Positions 8,420 to 16,047 of a stretch of DNA of 52,710 nucleotides are shown in pieces. How positions within the stretch are numbered: position 1 is the stretch's first letter; each line of letters begins with the position of its first letter. The stretch is from Microbacteriaceae bacterium (lineage in GTDB: Bacteria; Actinomycetota; Actinomycetes; Actinomycetales; Microbacteriaceae). Under the pieces are notes generated by a model. The model did no database searches, was not told where the DNA came from, and was given only the letters and a program-made list of their open reading frames with translations. A program made the translations under genes and the position numbers. The DNA is taken from the NCBI GenBank assembly GCA_021741825.1, contig JAIOXB010000002.1, forward strand, positions 1-52,710. The letters are read 5' to 3'.

Positions 8420-10214
8420 CAATTCACTACCGCGACAAACCGGGTTGGACTCTATTCTTCAATCCGAGTTCCTCTTCGGAAATCGTTACCGCCCCGAGGC
8501 CCTGATCGGGCGAGGTGGAATGGCGAACGTTTACGTCGGTACCGATACTCGATTGCAACGACGAGTCGCCATCAAAGCATTGCGACCCGAAGTGGCGGTG
8601 GACGCGGATTCGCGCAAACGGTTCCAGCGCGAGGCGCATTCGGTGAGTGCGATGGGCCACCCGAACATCGTTCGCGTGTATGACGCGGGCGAGCAGATAA
8701 TCCCCAATGCGTCGATGGAAACACCAATTCCGTTCATCATCATGGAATACATCGATGGCAAAATCCTCCGACGGCTCATGGATGCGGGCGCGTTTGAGCC
8801 CAAGGTCGCTGTACACATTGCTCTGGGAATTCTCGACGCTCTCGACGAATCCCATCGGTCGGGAATCATTCATCGGGACATCAAGCCAGGAAACGTCATG
8901 ATCACCCAATCTGGGCTTGTCAAGGTGTGCGACTTTGGTATCGCCCAGGCAATCGAGGATCCGACGAACGACCCGTCTGCGATCGTCGGTACAGCGCAGT
9001 ATTTCTCACCCGAACAAGCAAAAGGTGACATCATCGACGGCCGCAGCGACCTGTACTCGACAGCGGTCGTTCTTTTCGAAATGGTCACCGGTACCCCACT
9101 GTTCACAGGCGACACGTCTGTTTCCATTGCCTTTCAGCACGTCACTCAAACAGCACCTCGTGCGCGCAGTCGACGCCCCGAATTGTCCCCCGAACTGGAC
9201 ATGGTTATTGCCAAGGGCCTTGAAAAAGATCGTGACGCCCGGTACCGAACGGCGAGTGAATTTGCAACCGCACTGAGGTCCGTGTCCAAACTTGTTGGTG
9301 GTGACCGTGCGGACCGCGCGACGACCCCGCCAGAAACCCCGCCAATTCCCGTGGCGACCGTGACAACAGACGAGCCCGAGCCGCGGGCGAACCCACGAAC
9401 CGCCGTAGGATTGGGGCTAACCAACAACATTAACTCCGATGGAACAGACATGGACATTAACGACCTTCGCCCAATACTGAACAGCGACACGCCACCGAAG
9501 GGGAGTGTGGTCCGTTGGGCGCTTCTGGGCGCTGCCGGACTGTTGGTTGTTGCCTCTGTCGTTGTCGGAATGATGTACTGGGTACTCACCTTAAACTCGA
9601 GCAACGCGATCGGGTCACTCGCGATCACAATGCCCGATGTCACCGATGCCTCGTTCGACACCGCCGAATCTCAATTGACGAACCTGGGTCTCACCGTGGT
9701 CCGGCGGGTCCAATCCAGCGACACAGTGCCCGATGGCTCAGTTATTTCCACGTCGCCCGAGGCTGGCGTTAATCTCGGCGCTGGCGAGATTGTCACGGTC
9801 ATCGAGTCCTCGGGGAAGCAACTCAGTGCGGTCCCGTCGATTAATCTCATGGCAATGGCGAAGGCGACTAAAGTCCTCGAATCAGCTGGATTTGTCGTCG
9901 GGAAGGTTACGAAAGGCTATTCGCCCACAGCAGCGGAGGGAGCCGTGGTTGGCAGCGACCCCGTGTCTGGGACAGAACTTTCAGCTGGCACCGTCATCAA
10001 TATCATCGTCTCAAACGGCAAGGTCAAGATCCCTGACGTGGTGGGGATGAGCGTCGGCAAGGCAACCAGAATTCTCCAGGGATCGAACCTACAGCTCGAT
10101 GTGACCGTGATTCCCGACACCACCTGTAGCGGACAGCAAATCGGTTCGCAATCGTTGAAGGGCGAGGCCCCTCAGCAATCCAAGGTTTCGCTCGTTTACT
10201 GCGCTGCCAAATAG
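8412..10214 (+). CDS. pknB: PknB: PASTA-domain Ser/Thr protein kinase
   Basis: A 600-residue transmembrane kinase. The kinase domain (about 25-290) has GRGGMANVY, Lys55, HRDIKPGN, DFG and a TAQYFSPEQA activation segment end. A roughly 70-residue linker precedes a transmembrane helix (about 365-395). Three PASTA repeats follow (starting near MPDVTDAS, VPSINLMA and IPDVVGMS). The PASTA domains of this family sense muropeptides or lipid II and regulate cell-wall synthesis. TTG start overlaps the pknA stop by 8 nt. It is the last gene of the operon; trpG converges from the other side only one base away. Confidence 0.94.
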   Translation: MADNSLPRQTGLDSILQSEFLFGNRYRPEALIGRGGMANVYVGTDTRLQRRVAIKALRPEVAVDADSRKRFQREAHSVSAMGHPNIVRVYDAGEQIIPNASMETPIPFIIMEYIDGKILRRLMDAGAFEPKVAVHIALGILDALDESHRSGIIHRDIKPGNVMITQSGLVKVCDFGIAQAIEDPTNDPSAIVGTAQYFSPEQAKGDIIDGRSDLYSTAVVLFEMVTGTPLFTGDTSVSIAFQHVTQTAPRARSRRPELSPELDMVIAKGLEKDRDARYRTASEFATALRSVSKLVGGDRADRATTPPETPPIPVATVTTDEPEPRANPRTAVGLGLTNNINSDGTDMDINDLRPILNSDTPPKGSVVRWALLGAAGLLVVASVVVGMMYWVLTLNSSNAIGSLAITMPDVTDASFDTAESQLTNLGLTVVRRVQSSDTVPDGSVISTSPEAGVNLGAGEIVTVIESSGKQLSAVPSINLMAMAKATKVLESAGFVVGKVTKGYSPTAAEGAVVGSDPVSGTELSAGTVINIIVSNGKVKIPDVVGMSVGKATRILQGSNLQLDVTVIPDTTCSGQQIGSQSLKGEAPQQSKVSLVYCAAK

Positions 10215-10215
10215 T

Positions 10216-10851
10216 TCACGAGTTCATGAGCGGGCTGAGTGTTCGCGCAAGCCGCGAGACCCCGACCATCCCGGTCGATTCCAGCCAGTTTCCAATCATC
10301 GTGTAACCGCCCTCCGTCAGCACCGACTCCGGGTGGAACTGCACCCCCCACAGTGGTGCGGTGACGTGCTCGACCGCCATGATCACGCCGCCCTCGGTTC
10401 GGGCGGTGATTCGAAGTTCCTCCGGCGTCGTGCCATCAACAATCGCGAGCGAGTGGTACCGCGTTGCGCGAAATGGGCTCGGCACGCCGTCAAACATCAA
10501 GGATTCTGTGTGCACTACCGCACTGGTCTTTCCGTGCATCAATTCCTCGGCGTGCGTGACCACGCCGCCCAAAGCCTCGGCAATGGCCTGGTGACCGAGG
10601 CAAACCCCCAATAGGGGAATGTTGTTCGCCAACGCAAAACGGATTATCGGGATCGACAGTCCTGCTTCTCCCGGCGTTCCCGGGCCGGGCGAAATGAGAA
10701 TTCCGTCAAAGCCGTCGAGGCGCTCGGCGATCTCGGCCTCGTCAAAACCGTCGTTGCGAACCACGACGATTTCTGCTCCGAGTTGTCGGATATATCCTGC
10801 GAGCGTGTAAACGAAAGAGTCGTAATTGTCGAGAATGAAGATTCTCGTCAC
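10216..10851 (-). CDS. trpG: Anthranilate / aminodeoxychorismate synthase glutamine amidotransferase
   Basis: A 211-residue class I glutaminase that releases ammonia from glutamine for chorismate amination (tryptophan or folate branch). Motifs: ILDNYDSFVYTL at the N-terminus, oxyanion strand SPGPGTP, nucleophile Cys in LGVCLGHQA, and the catalytic His-Glu in QFHPES. I place the start at GTG 10851 (VTRIFILDNYDSF), because longer versions extend into the small upstream gene. The stop of that gene overlaps this GTG as GTGA. The same gene sits beside pknB in mycobacteria. Whether it serves TrpE or PabB cannot be decided here. Confidence 0.88.
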   Translation of the reverse strand: MTRIFILDNYDSFVYTLAGYIRQLGAEIVVVRNDGFDEAEIAERLDGFDGILISPGPGTPGEAGLSIPIIRFALANNIPLLGVCLGHQAIAEALGGVVTHAEELMHGKTSAVVHTESLMFDGVPSPFRATRYHSLAIVDGTTPEELRITARTEGGVIMAVEHVTAPLWGVQFHPESVLTEGGYTMIGNWLESTGMVGVSRLARTLSPLMNS

Positions 10852-11006
10852 TGCCCGACCGTCGATTCGGATTGAATGAAGTTTTCGGCGATCCACGGGA
10901 AAACCCATTCCACGCTCACGGAAAGGACGACGACCGCGAGGACGACTAACTCGACAATCTTCAGCCAACGTGGTCCCGGCAGAACTCGCCACAGTGCGGA
11001 GTACAT
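10848..11006 (-). CDS. Small conserved-looking single-pass membrane protein (52 aa)
   Basis: An uncatalogued short reading frame beginning MYSALWRVLPGPRW and ending STVGQ. The middle (about residues 15-40) is a single hydrophobic helix ending in VEWVFPWI. Its TGA stop overlaps the trpG GTG start (GTGA), and the start ATG follows GAAGGGAACC, so it looks translated and coupled to trpG. From memory, similar short membrane proteins occur at this place in Microbacteriaceae; a homology search would confirm. In M. tuberculosis this position holds membrane protein Rv0012. Function unknown. Confidence 0.75.
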   Translation of the reverse strand: MYSALWRVLPGPRWLKIVELVVLAVVVLSVSVEWVFPWIAENFIQSESTVGQ

Positions 11007-11073
11007 GGTCAGTTGGTTCCCTTCGGTGGCGCTAATGCTGTTTGTCGATGTGCAATGAGGCTACAGTTCATCG

Positions 11074-11844
11074 TCACGGATTGCTCCGTTTGTTGGCAAC
11101 TTCCAGGGGGGCTCCCCTGTCCCTGGGGACGAACGACTCAAAGAGTGAGTAGGCGATGAACCGTTCCGAGATCGACTGTTTCGGGTGGCAGGTTGTCATG
11201 GTGAGGATTCGGTCCTTGGCGACAACCGACATCTTGGGGACTTCGTTGAGCACTGTGGATTCGCTCGCGTAGACAAATTCCATGTTGCGGAACCGATAGA
11301 CATACCACCCCGCTTCCGTCTCGATGTAGATTCTGTCCCCGACACGAAGTTCGTCGATCTGCCCGAACGACGCACCAAAAGTTCCCCGGTGTGCCGCGAG
11401 TGCGAAGTTCCCAACCTCGCCGAGAGCTGAGGTTGACGAATAATGTCCGACGCCGGTTGACGAGTCGTTCAGAACAGTTTTCACATCGACAGATTCCTCG
11501 ATTGTTCGTTCAAATCGTTCGCCAAACCTCGGAATGATGATGGTTGCAAACGCGTGGCCTGCTTGCGGTGGTTGAAGAACGGGTGGTTTCGGGGTTCGAC
11601 CCGCTCCTCGTGAACTGCCGATCTCGCGATCGAATTCAAGGATCCCTGCGGGTGGTTTTACCCATGATTCTGAGAGCGCAGTAGCCGCCGAATCCTGTTG
11701 TGCGCCGGCCACAAGATCACCAAGCCATACGTACCACACGTAGAACAACAGCACGAAGACGCCGATGGTGATGAGGACATCACTCAGAATCTCGCGCGCG
11801 ACTGCTGTGTTGAGACTCCATTTTTTCTTGGGGCGAGTGGACAT
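11074..11844 (-). CDS. srtE: Class E sortase (second of two in tandem)
   Basis: A 256-residue membrane-anchored transpeptidase with an N-terminal basic stretch and signal-anchor helix (about 20-45), then a sortase beta-barrel. Catalytic residues: His in LAAHRGTF, Cys in TMTTCHP and Arg in SERFIAY. Class E sortases attach surface proteins with LAxTG-like signals to the cell wall. It starts 5 bases after the stop of a paralogue and shares long stretches with it (IIPRFGERF, GDRIYIETE, YRFRNMEFVY). No sortase substrate gene is visible nearby. Confidence 0.9.
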   Translation of the reverse strand: MSTRPKKKWSLNTAVAREILSDVLITIGVFVLLFYVWYVWLGDLVAGAQQDSAATALSESWVKPPAGILEFDREIGSSRGAGRTPKPPVLQPPQAGHAFATIIIPRFGERFERTIEESVDVKTVLNDSSTGVGHYSSTSALGEVGNFALAAHRGTFGASFGQIDELRVGDRIYIETEAGWYVYRFRNMEFVYASESTVLNEVPKMSVVAKDRILTMTTCHPKQSISERFIAYSLFESFVPRDRGAPLEVANKRSNP

Positions 11845-11849
11845 GACTC

Positions 11850-12671
11850 TCAGTTTTCTCTGGCCAGGGCAGAAACCTCTGCTGGGGTGCCGTTTTCACG
11901 AGGGACGAATGATTCGAACACTGAGTAAGCGATGAAACGCTCCGCAGCAGACAGTTTGGGGTGACACGTTGTTATCGTAAGGATACGTTCTTTTGCATCA
12001 ATCGTTGTCTGTGGAACAGGATTCAGCACGGCGACTTCAGTTGGGTATACGTATTCCAGGTTTCGAAAACGATAGATATACCAACCTCTTTTTGTCTCAA
12101 CGTAGATGCGATCTCCCACACGTAGATTGTCGACCCATCCGAATGCTGCGCCATACGTGGTCCGGTGGCCAGCGACGGCAAAGTTGCCGATTTCGCCCAA
12201 GCGGTTGCTGGAAGGATATCGACCAACTGAGGTCTCAACGTTGTTGAGAACGGTTGCAACGTCAACGGATTCTGCAATGGTCCGCACGTATCTGTCGCCG
12301 AAACGCGGAATGATGATCGTCGCGAACGGCTCAGCATCATTCACTGTCTTCATAACAGGCGGCTTCGCCGAGACAAAGGCGCCATCCGAGCTTCCAATCG
12401 AGCGGTCAAATTCGGTTTCCGATTTCTCGGTGAGTTGCCACTGTTGTGACAGCGACGCAGAGGCCTTGTCTTGGGCGGCACCCTGCACGAAGTCGTTTAT
12501 CCACACGTGCCACCCGAGAAAGAGGAGAACAAACAACCCGGCAGTCATTAAGGTTTCACCGGCGATTCCAATCGCGCGGTCTACGAACTCTCTCGTCGTG
12601 ACAAGAATTCCGATTCCGCGCCACTCGATTTTTGGCAACCAAAAGTTTGAGCGTTCGAATCGAGGGGGCAC
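11850..12671 (-). CDS. srtE: Class E sortase (first of two in tandem)
   Basis: A 273-residue paralogue of the following gene, with an N-terminal helix near 40-60 and the sortase triad: His in VAGHRTTYG, Cys in ITTCHPK, Arg in AERFIAY. I choose GTG 12671 (start MPPRFERSNFW) instead of GTG 12677. A -10 hexamer TACAAT (minus strand, 12684-12679) ends 7 nt before 12671, which fits a leaderless transcript, while 12677 would lie only 1 nt from the hexamer. The divergent neighbour is crgA. Two adjacent class E enzymes may serve different substrates; this is inference. Confidence 0.88.
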   Translation of the reverse strand: MPPRFERSNFWLPKIEWRGIGILVTTREFVDRAIGIAGETLMTAGLFVLLFLGWHVWINDFVQGAAQDKASASLSQQWQLTEKSETEFDRSIGSSDGAFVSAKPPVMKTVNDAEPFATIIIPRFGDRYVRTIAESVDVATVLNNVETSVGRYPSSNRLGEIGNFAVAGHRTTYGAAFGWVDNLRVGDRIYVETKRGWYIYRFRNLEYVYPTEVAVLNPVPQTTIDAKERILTITTCHPKLSAAERFIAYSVFESFVPRENGTPAEVSALAREN

Positions 12672-12678
12672 GTTCACA

Positions 12679-12684
12679 ATTGTA
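12679..12684 (-). promoter_or_regulatory. -10 element for the sortase pair (leaderless)
   Basis: Minus-strand TACAAT, followed by 7 nt and then GTG 12671. It overlaps a 10-bp palindrome AACCGCGGTT (12684-12693) that lies between the two divergent -10 elements. Confidence 0.5.
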
Positions 12685-12715
12685 ACCGCGGTTTACGCGG
12701 TCAATCGGGAATCGG

Positions 12716-12721
12716 TATGCT
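12716..12721 (+). promoter_or_regulatory. -10 element for crgA (leaderless)
   Basis: TATGCT followed by GGAGAC (6 nt) and the crgA ATG. The spacing fits a transcript beginning at or near the start codon. The GGAG is too close to the ATG to act as a normal ribosome binding site. Confidence 0.5.
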
Positions 12722-12727
12722 GGAGAC

Positions 12728-12973
12728 ATGGCAAAGAAAACTCTCGACGACGCTGTCCCTGAGAACAATTCGTCGCGTGCCGCTCAGGACGCACCCAACC
12801 CGGTTTGGTTTAAACCCATCATGTTCGGCTTCATGCTCGTTGGCCTCGTGTGGATCTTGACGTTCTATGTCAGTGCCGGTCTCTTTCCAATTCCATCGGT
12901 CGGCGCTCTCAACATCGTCATCGGTTTTGCGTTGATGTTCATCGGATTCCTGATGACCACCCGCTGGCGCTAG
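12728..12973 (+). CDS. crgA: CrgA: cell division inhibitor/septation protein
   Basis: An 81-residue protein with a charged N-terminus and two membrane helices (about 32-53 and 60-78), ending MTTRWR. The segment WFKPIMFGFMLVGLVWILTF is typical of CrgA. CrgA recruits or coordinates FtsZ, FtsQ, FtsI and CwsA at the septum in mycobacteria and inhibits premature Z-ring formation in Streptomyces. The ATG lies 6 nt after a TATGCT hexamer. Its place beside sortases, trpG and pknB matches the conserved actinobacterial block. Confidence 0.92.
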   Translation: MAKKTLDDAVPENNSSRAAQDAPNPVWFKPIMFGFMLVGLVWILTFYVSAGLFPIPSVGALNIVIGFALMFIGFLMTTRWR

Positions 12974-12980
12974 ACCCGAA

Positions 12981-13026
12981 TTACACGCGTGTAATTATCC
13001 ACTTTTGTGGATAACTAAGTGGATAA
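12981..13026. repeat. Two abutting palindromes with DnaA-box-like sequence between crgA and rhomboid genes
   Basis: TTACACGCGTGTAA (12981-12994) is a perfect palindrome. It is followed without gap by TTATCCAC-TTTT-GTGGATAA (12995-13014), an 8-bp inverted repeat with a 4-nt loop, and then AGTGGATAA (13018-13026). One perfect DnaA box (TGTGGATAA at 13006-13014) and two single-mismatch boxes are present. The genes on either side converge, so a terminator hairpin is possible, but there is no T run. Confidence 0.6.
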
Positions 13027-13032
13027 GTCGTG

Positions 13033-13590
13033 TTATCGTCGCGCTCGACGGACGACCAACGTGGTGATAAAACCGCCGATCAGACCGCCGATATGCGCTT
13101 CCCAGGCAATACCGGGGACGATGAATCCGATCGCCAGGTTGAGTCCGATTATCGCGAGGAGCGAGACGTTGTTGCCGCCAAAACCGCGGTTAATCATGAA
13201 GAGCGTTGCGAACAGGCCGAAGATTCCCGCAGACGCTCCGACCGTCAATGAGTCGGGACTCAAAACAAAGACGGCGAGACACCCAGCGATCACGGACATC
13301 GCAAAGACGAGCAGGAAACGTGCCGGGCCGAGGACACGTTCAATCAGATTGCCGAGAACCCACAGGGAGTAGCCGTTGAACATGACGTGCATGATTCCGC
13401 TGTGGATGAATGCCGACGTCAGCAGTCTCCACGGCTCCGACCACATGAGTGGTGGGTAAAACGCGAAGGTGTAAAGGAGCGAATCACCAACCACAAACTG
13501 CGCGACGTAGCCAAGAGCAATCACGCCAAGCAGTGCGAAGGTGGCCGGAGTTCGACTTCGTCGAATGCTCGACCACAGTTGGTTTGTCAC
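13033..13590 (-). CDS. Rhomboid family intramembrane serine protease
   Basis: A 185-residue polytopic membrane protein. The conserved L1 region WRLLTSAFIHSGIMHVMFN, the catalytic serine in GASAGIFGL and the catalytic histidine in AHIGGLIGG form the rhomboid Ser-His dyad. Rhomboids cleave membrane-anchored substrates within the bilayer. GTG start overlaps the stop of ppiA (GTGA). M. tuberculosis has another membrane protein (Rv0010c) at this location. Substrates are unknown. Confidence 0.9.
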   Translation of the reverse strand: MTNQLWSSIRRSRTPATFALLGVIALGYVAQFVVGDSLLYTFAFYPPLMWSEPWRLLTSAFIHSGIMHVMFNGYSLWVLGNLIERVLGPARFLLVFAMSVIAGCLAVFVLSPDSLTVGASAGIFGLFATLFMINRGFGGNNVSLLAIIGLNLAIGFIVPGIAWEAHIGGLIGGFITTLVVRRARR

Positions 13591-14108
13591 GAGACGGTGA
13601 CGTGCGACATAACCACGGGCTCAACCGGCTTGTCGTTCGCGCCGGTCGCGACCGATTCGATAGCGGTCACGATTGCGCGGGACTCGTCATCCGCTACCTC
13701 GCCAAAAATCGTATGCTTCGCCTGAAGCCACGGTGTTGGAGCAGTGGTGATGAAGAATTGCGATCCATTCGTGCCAGGCCCCGAGTTGGCCATCGCCAAA
13801 ACAAAAGGTTCGCCGAAGTTCAGTTCAGGGTGAATCTCGTCCTCGAACTGGTAGCCCGGGCCCCCAAAGCCCATCCCGAGGGGGTCGCCACCCTGAATCA
13901 TGAAGCCTGGAATGATCCGGTGAAATACGACACCGTCGTAGAGAGGTGTGGTCATTTTTTCCCCGGATTGCGGATGTGTCCACTCCGTGGTTCCATCGGC
14001 AAGACCGACAAAGTTCGCGACAGTTTTCGGCGCGTGATTTCCGAAAAGGTTTATTCGGATATCGCCGTGATTGGTCTGGATTGTTGCGGTCTGTGTGTGA
14101 ATTGACAT
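13587..14108 (-). CDS. ppiA: Peptidyl-prolyl cis-trans isomerase (cyclophilin)
   Basis: A 173-residue cytoplasmic cyclophilin, with catalytic-core motifs FHRIIPGFMIQGGDP, GPGTNGSQFFIT and LQAKHTIFGEV. It isomerises proline peptide bonds and assists folding. I choose ATG 14108 (MSIHTQTATIQTNHGDI), which matches the usual cyclophilin length. An AGAAT element ends 6 nt upstream, consistent with a leaderless start, and the in-frame extension to 14201 overlaps the divergent gene. Its stop overlaps the rhomboid start, so the two form an operon. Confidence 0.92.
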   Translation of the reverse strand: MSIHTQTATIQTNHGDIRINLFGNHAPKTVANFVGLADGTTEWTHPQSGEKMTTPLYDGVVFHRIIPGFMIQGGDPLGMGFGGPGYQFEDEIHPELNFGEPFVLAMANSGPGTNGSQFFITTAPTPWLQAKHTIFGEVADDESRAIVTAIESVATGANDKPVEPVVMSHVTVS

Positions 14109-14182
14109 ACGTCTATTCTGCCTCGTCTCGCTGTGCGAAGTGGACATCCGTGAGTCATAATGTAGAGGTCGAAGGAGTAACG

Positions 14183-14476
14183 ATGGTCCGGTCATTTTCA
14201 CGGGAGCGTGCTGTGCTTAGCGATGCCGCGCGTTCTGCCTTTGGCCGTCAGCGTGACATTCTTGAGTCTGCTGGACGAATCCTGTCCGGCTTAAACCAGA
14301 TTGCGGGGCGAAAAATCGTCCGCAAAGCCCCACTCGCTCCCGCAAAGTCTGGGGTCGGTCTTTTCATCGCAGCCGGTTTTGCGGTCGCCATTGTCGCGGG
14401 TGTGGCCTACGTGTCGTGGCAAGTATTGCGAACCGATGACAAAGCCTGGGTCGACGACGAGTTCGACGTCGACTAA
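14183..14476 (+). CDS. CwsA-like small membrane protein
   Basis: A 97-residue protein: a basic, helical N-terminal half (SRERAVLSDAARSAFGRQRD...), one membrane helix (about 55-78, VGLFIAAGFAVAIVAGVAYV) and a short acidic tail with WVDDEFDVD. ATG 14183 follows GAAGGAG at good spacing. Its location divergent from ppiA matches CwsA (Rv0008c), a membrane partner of CrgA and Wag31 in mycobacteria, but sequence similarity was not tested, so the link rests on position and topology. The last 4 bases overlap the end of the convergent reductase gene. Confidence 0.75.
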   Translation: MVRSFSRERAVLSDAARSAFGRQRDILESAGRILSGLNQIAGRKIVRKAPLAPAKSGVGLFIAAGFAVAIVAGVAYVSWQVLRTDDKAWVDDEFDVD

Positions 14477-16047
14477 GCGTCGAGTGTGATTTCCGCGCCT
14501 TCCGCCCGCGAAACGCAGGGATACATGACTCCGAGCTTGTCTTTGTCGGCGTCAGGCATAACGCTGTCGAGGTGGCTCGGTTTGCCATCAATGATTCGAA
14601 TCTCGCAGGTCCCACAGACCCCTTTGCCACATGATGTATCAATGGGGATGCCCGCTTTGGTGAGCGCCGCGGCGATAGAGACATCCGCGGCAACGTTGAC
14701 TTTTCGTCCGGTCGATGCGAGACGCACAACAAATGGTTTTGCCCCACCCTCGATTTCGCGAAGTACAGGATTGAAGCGCTCGACGTGGGCTCGAGTCCGC
14801 TCGACACGTTGTTCGATCTCGGACATGAGGGTCTCGGGGCCGCAACAGTAGACATCCGCGTTGGTTGATTCCAACAGTCCAGCTAGGTCGAACCGCCCCG
14901 AGGTATCGGATTCATGAATCGTGACCCTTTTTCCGAACTCTGCCACGACGTCGTCGGCAAAAGCCATTCCGTCCTTGTTCTTTCCCAGATACAACAAATG
15001 CCAATCTCGCTTGGCGGGAAGAGATTCGATCATGGCGCGAATCGGGGTAATCCCAATCCCTCCGGCGATGAACAAGTATGTCCGAGCGGGGATCAGCGGG
15101 AAATGGTTGCGTGGACCGCTGACCGTGATGACCGTACCCGCTCTGACGTTGTTGTGTATCCATGTCGAGCCGCCCTCTGGCCCGTGGGTGTCGAGAACAG
15201 CAATGTCATAACCCGTGCGGTTAGTGCTGTCGCCGCACAGCGAGTACTGGCGTTCCATGCCATTGGCGAGGTGAAGAGTGATGTGAGAACCTGCGTCCCA
15301 CCATGCGGTTCGTCCGCCACCAACCGGAATGAGGCGAATTCCGAGAACGTCCTTTGCTCGACGCGTGACGCTTTGGACCACCATTGTTCGCTTCTCGCGA
15401 CTGTCTTCATCGGGGTTTTCAAGCACCAACGCCTCGCGCTCGGCTTGAGCCGCGAGTCGAAGCGCAGATACTTTCGTGTCGGCCACCGCGCGCCGTTCGC
15501 GCAGTGCAATCACGGCAAACCTAATCAACAACGCGATCATGGTCATCGAAATGACGAAGACGGATACGGCTGCGTACCACCAGGACCCGACGTCCGAACC
15601 CGAAAATGCCGCGTGGATACCGATGGCGAAGAACACCAGGTAGGACGAATAGTGGATTGCTTTCCAGACCACATGGGGCAACTTTTCCATGACGAGAGAG
15701 GTGAGATAGACAACAGACATGACCCACATCGCGATGACGCCGATTGCAAGAGCAAGGTTGACGAGATCGGACGCTCCCTCGTAGGTCGCGACCCCCGGAA
15801 TGAATAGGTCGGCTGCATCAAACTTGACGTAGGGGTCGAGCGTGAGAGCAAGCGTGTGAACGCTGGCAAGAAGCACCGTCAACGTGCTGAGATATTTGTG
15901 CAGGTCTTTCAGCCATGCCGGATTATCGAGGCCGCGAAAAACGCGACTCGCAAGCAAGACGCCCCACACCACCGAGAACGACATGAGACCCCATGCGCAG
16001 AGTGCGCTCACGCGAGAGACGTACCACCAGATGTGTGGGTCGTTCAC
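14473..16047 (-). CDS. Ferric-reductase-like membrane flavocytochrome fused to NAD(P)H reductase and 2Fe-2S domain
   Basis: A 524-residue electron-transfer protein. The first about 190 residues form a ferric-reductase-type transmembrane domain with candidate haem histidines in LHKYLSTLTVLLASVH and AIHYSSYLVFFAIGIH. A phthalate-dioxygenase-reductase-like module follows: flavin motif RQYSLCGDS, NAD(P)H motif GGIGITPIRAMI, and a C-terminal plant-type ferredoxin with CGKGVCGTC (Cys473, 478, 481) and Cys511. It could move electrons from NAD(P)H through flavin and 2Fe-2S to haem at the membrane. It starts at the stop of the apbE gene, which suggests the two act together. The acceptor is unknown. 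Confidence 0.85.
   Translation of the reverse strand: MNDPHIWWYVSRVSALCAWGLMSFSVVWGVLLASRVFRGLDNPAWLKDLHKYLSTLTVLLASVHTLALTLDPYVKFDAADLFIPGVATYEGASDLVNLALAIGVIAMWVMSVVYLTSLVMEKLPHVVWKAIHYSSYLVFFAIGIHAAFSGSDVGSWWYAAVSVFVISMTMIALLIRFAVIALRERRAVADTKVSALRLAAQAEREALVLENPDEDSREKRTMVVQSVTRRAKDVLGIRLIPVGGGRTAWWDAGSHITLHLANGMERQYSLCGDSTNRTGYDIAVLDTHGPEGGSTWIHNNVRAGTVITVSGPRNHFPLIPARTYLFIAGGIGITPIRAMIESLPAKRDWHLLYLGKNKDGMAFADDVVAEFGKRVTIHESDTSGRFDLAGLLESTNADVYCCGPETLMSEIEQRVERTRAHVERFNPVLREIEGGAKPFVVRLASTGRKVNVAADVSIAAALTKAGIPIDTSCGKGVCGTCEIRIIDGKPSHLDSVMPDADKDKLGVMYPCVSRAEGAEITLDA

Noticed and set aside
14914-15807. 297-codon plus-strand frame opposite the reductase gene
   Set aside because: Antisense to clear catalytic motifs of the reductase; the translation shows no domain and a biased composition.
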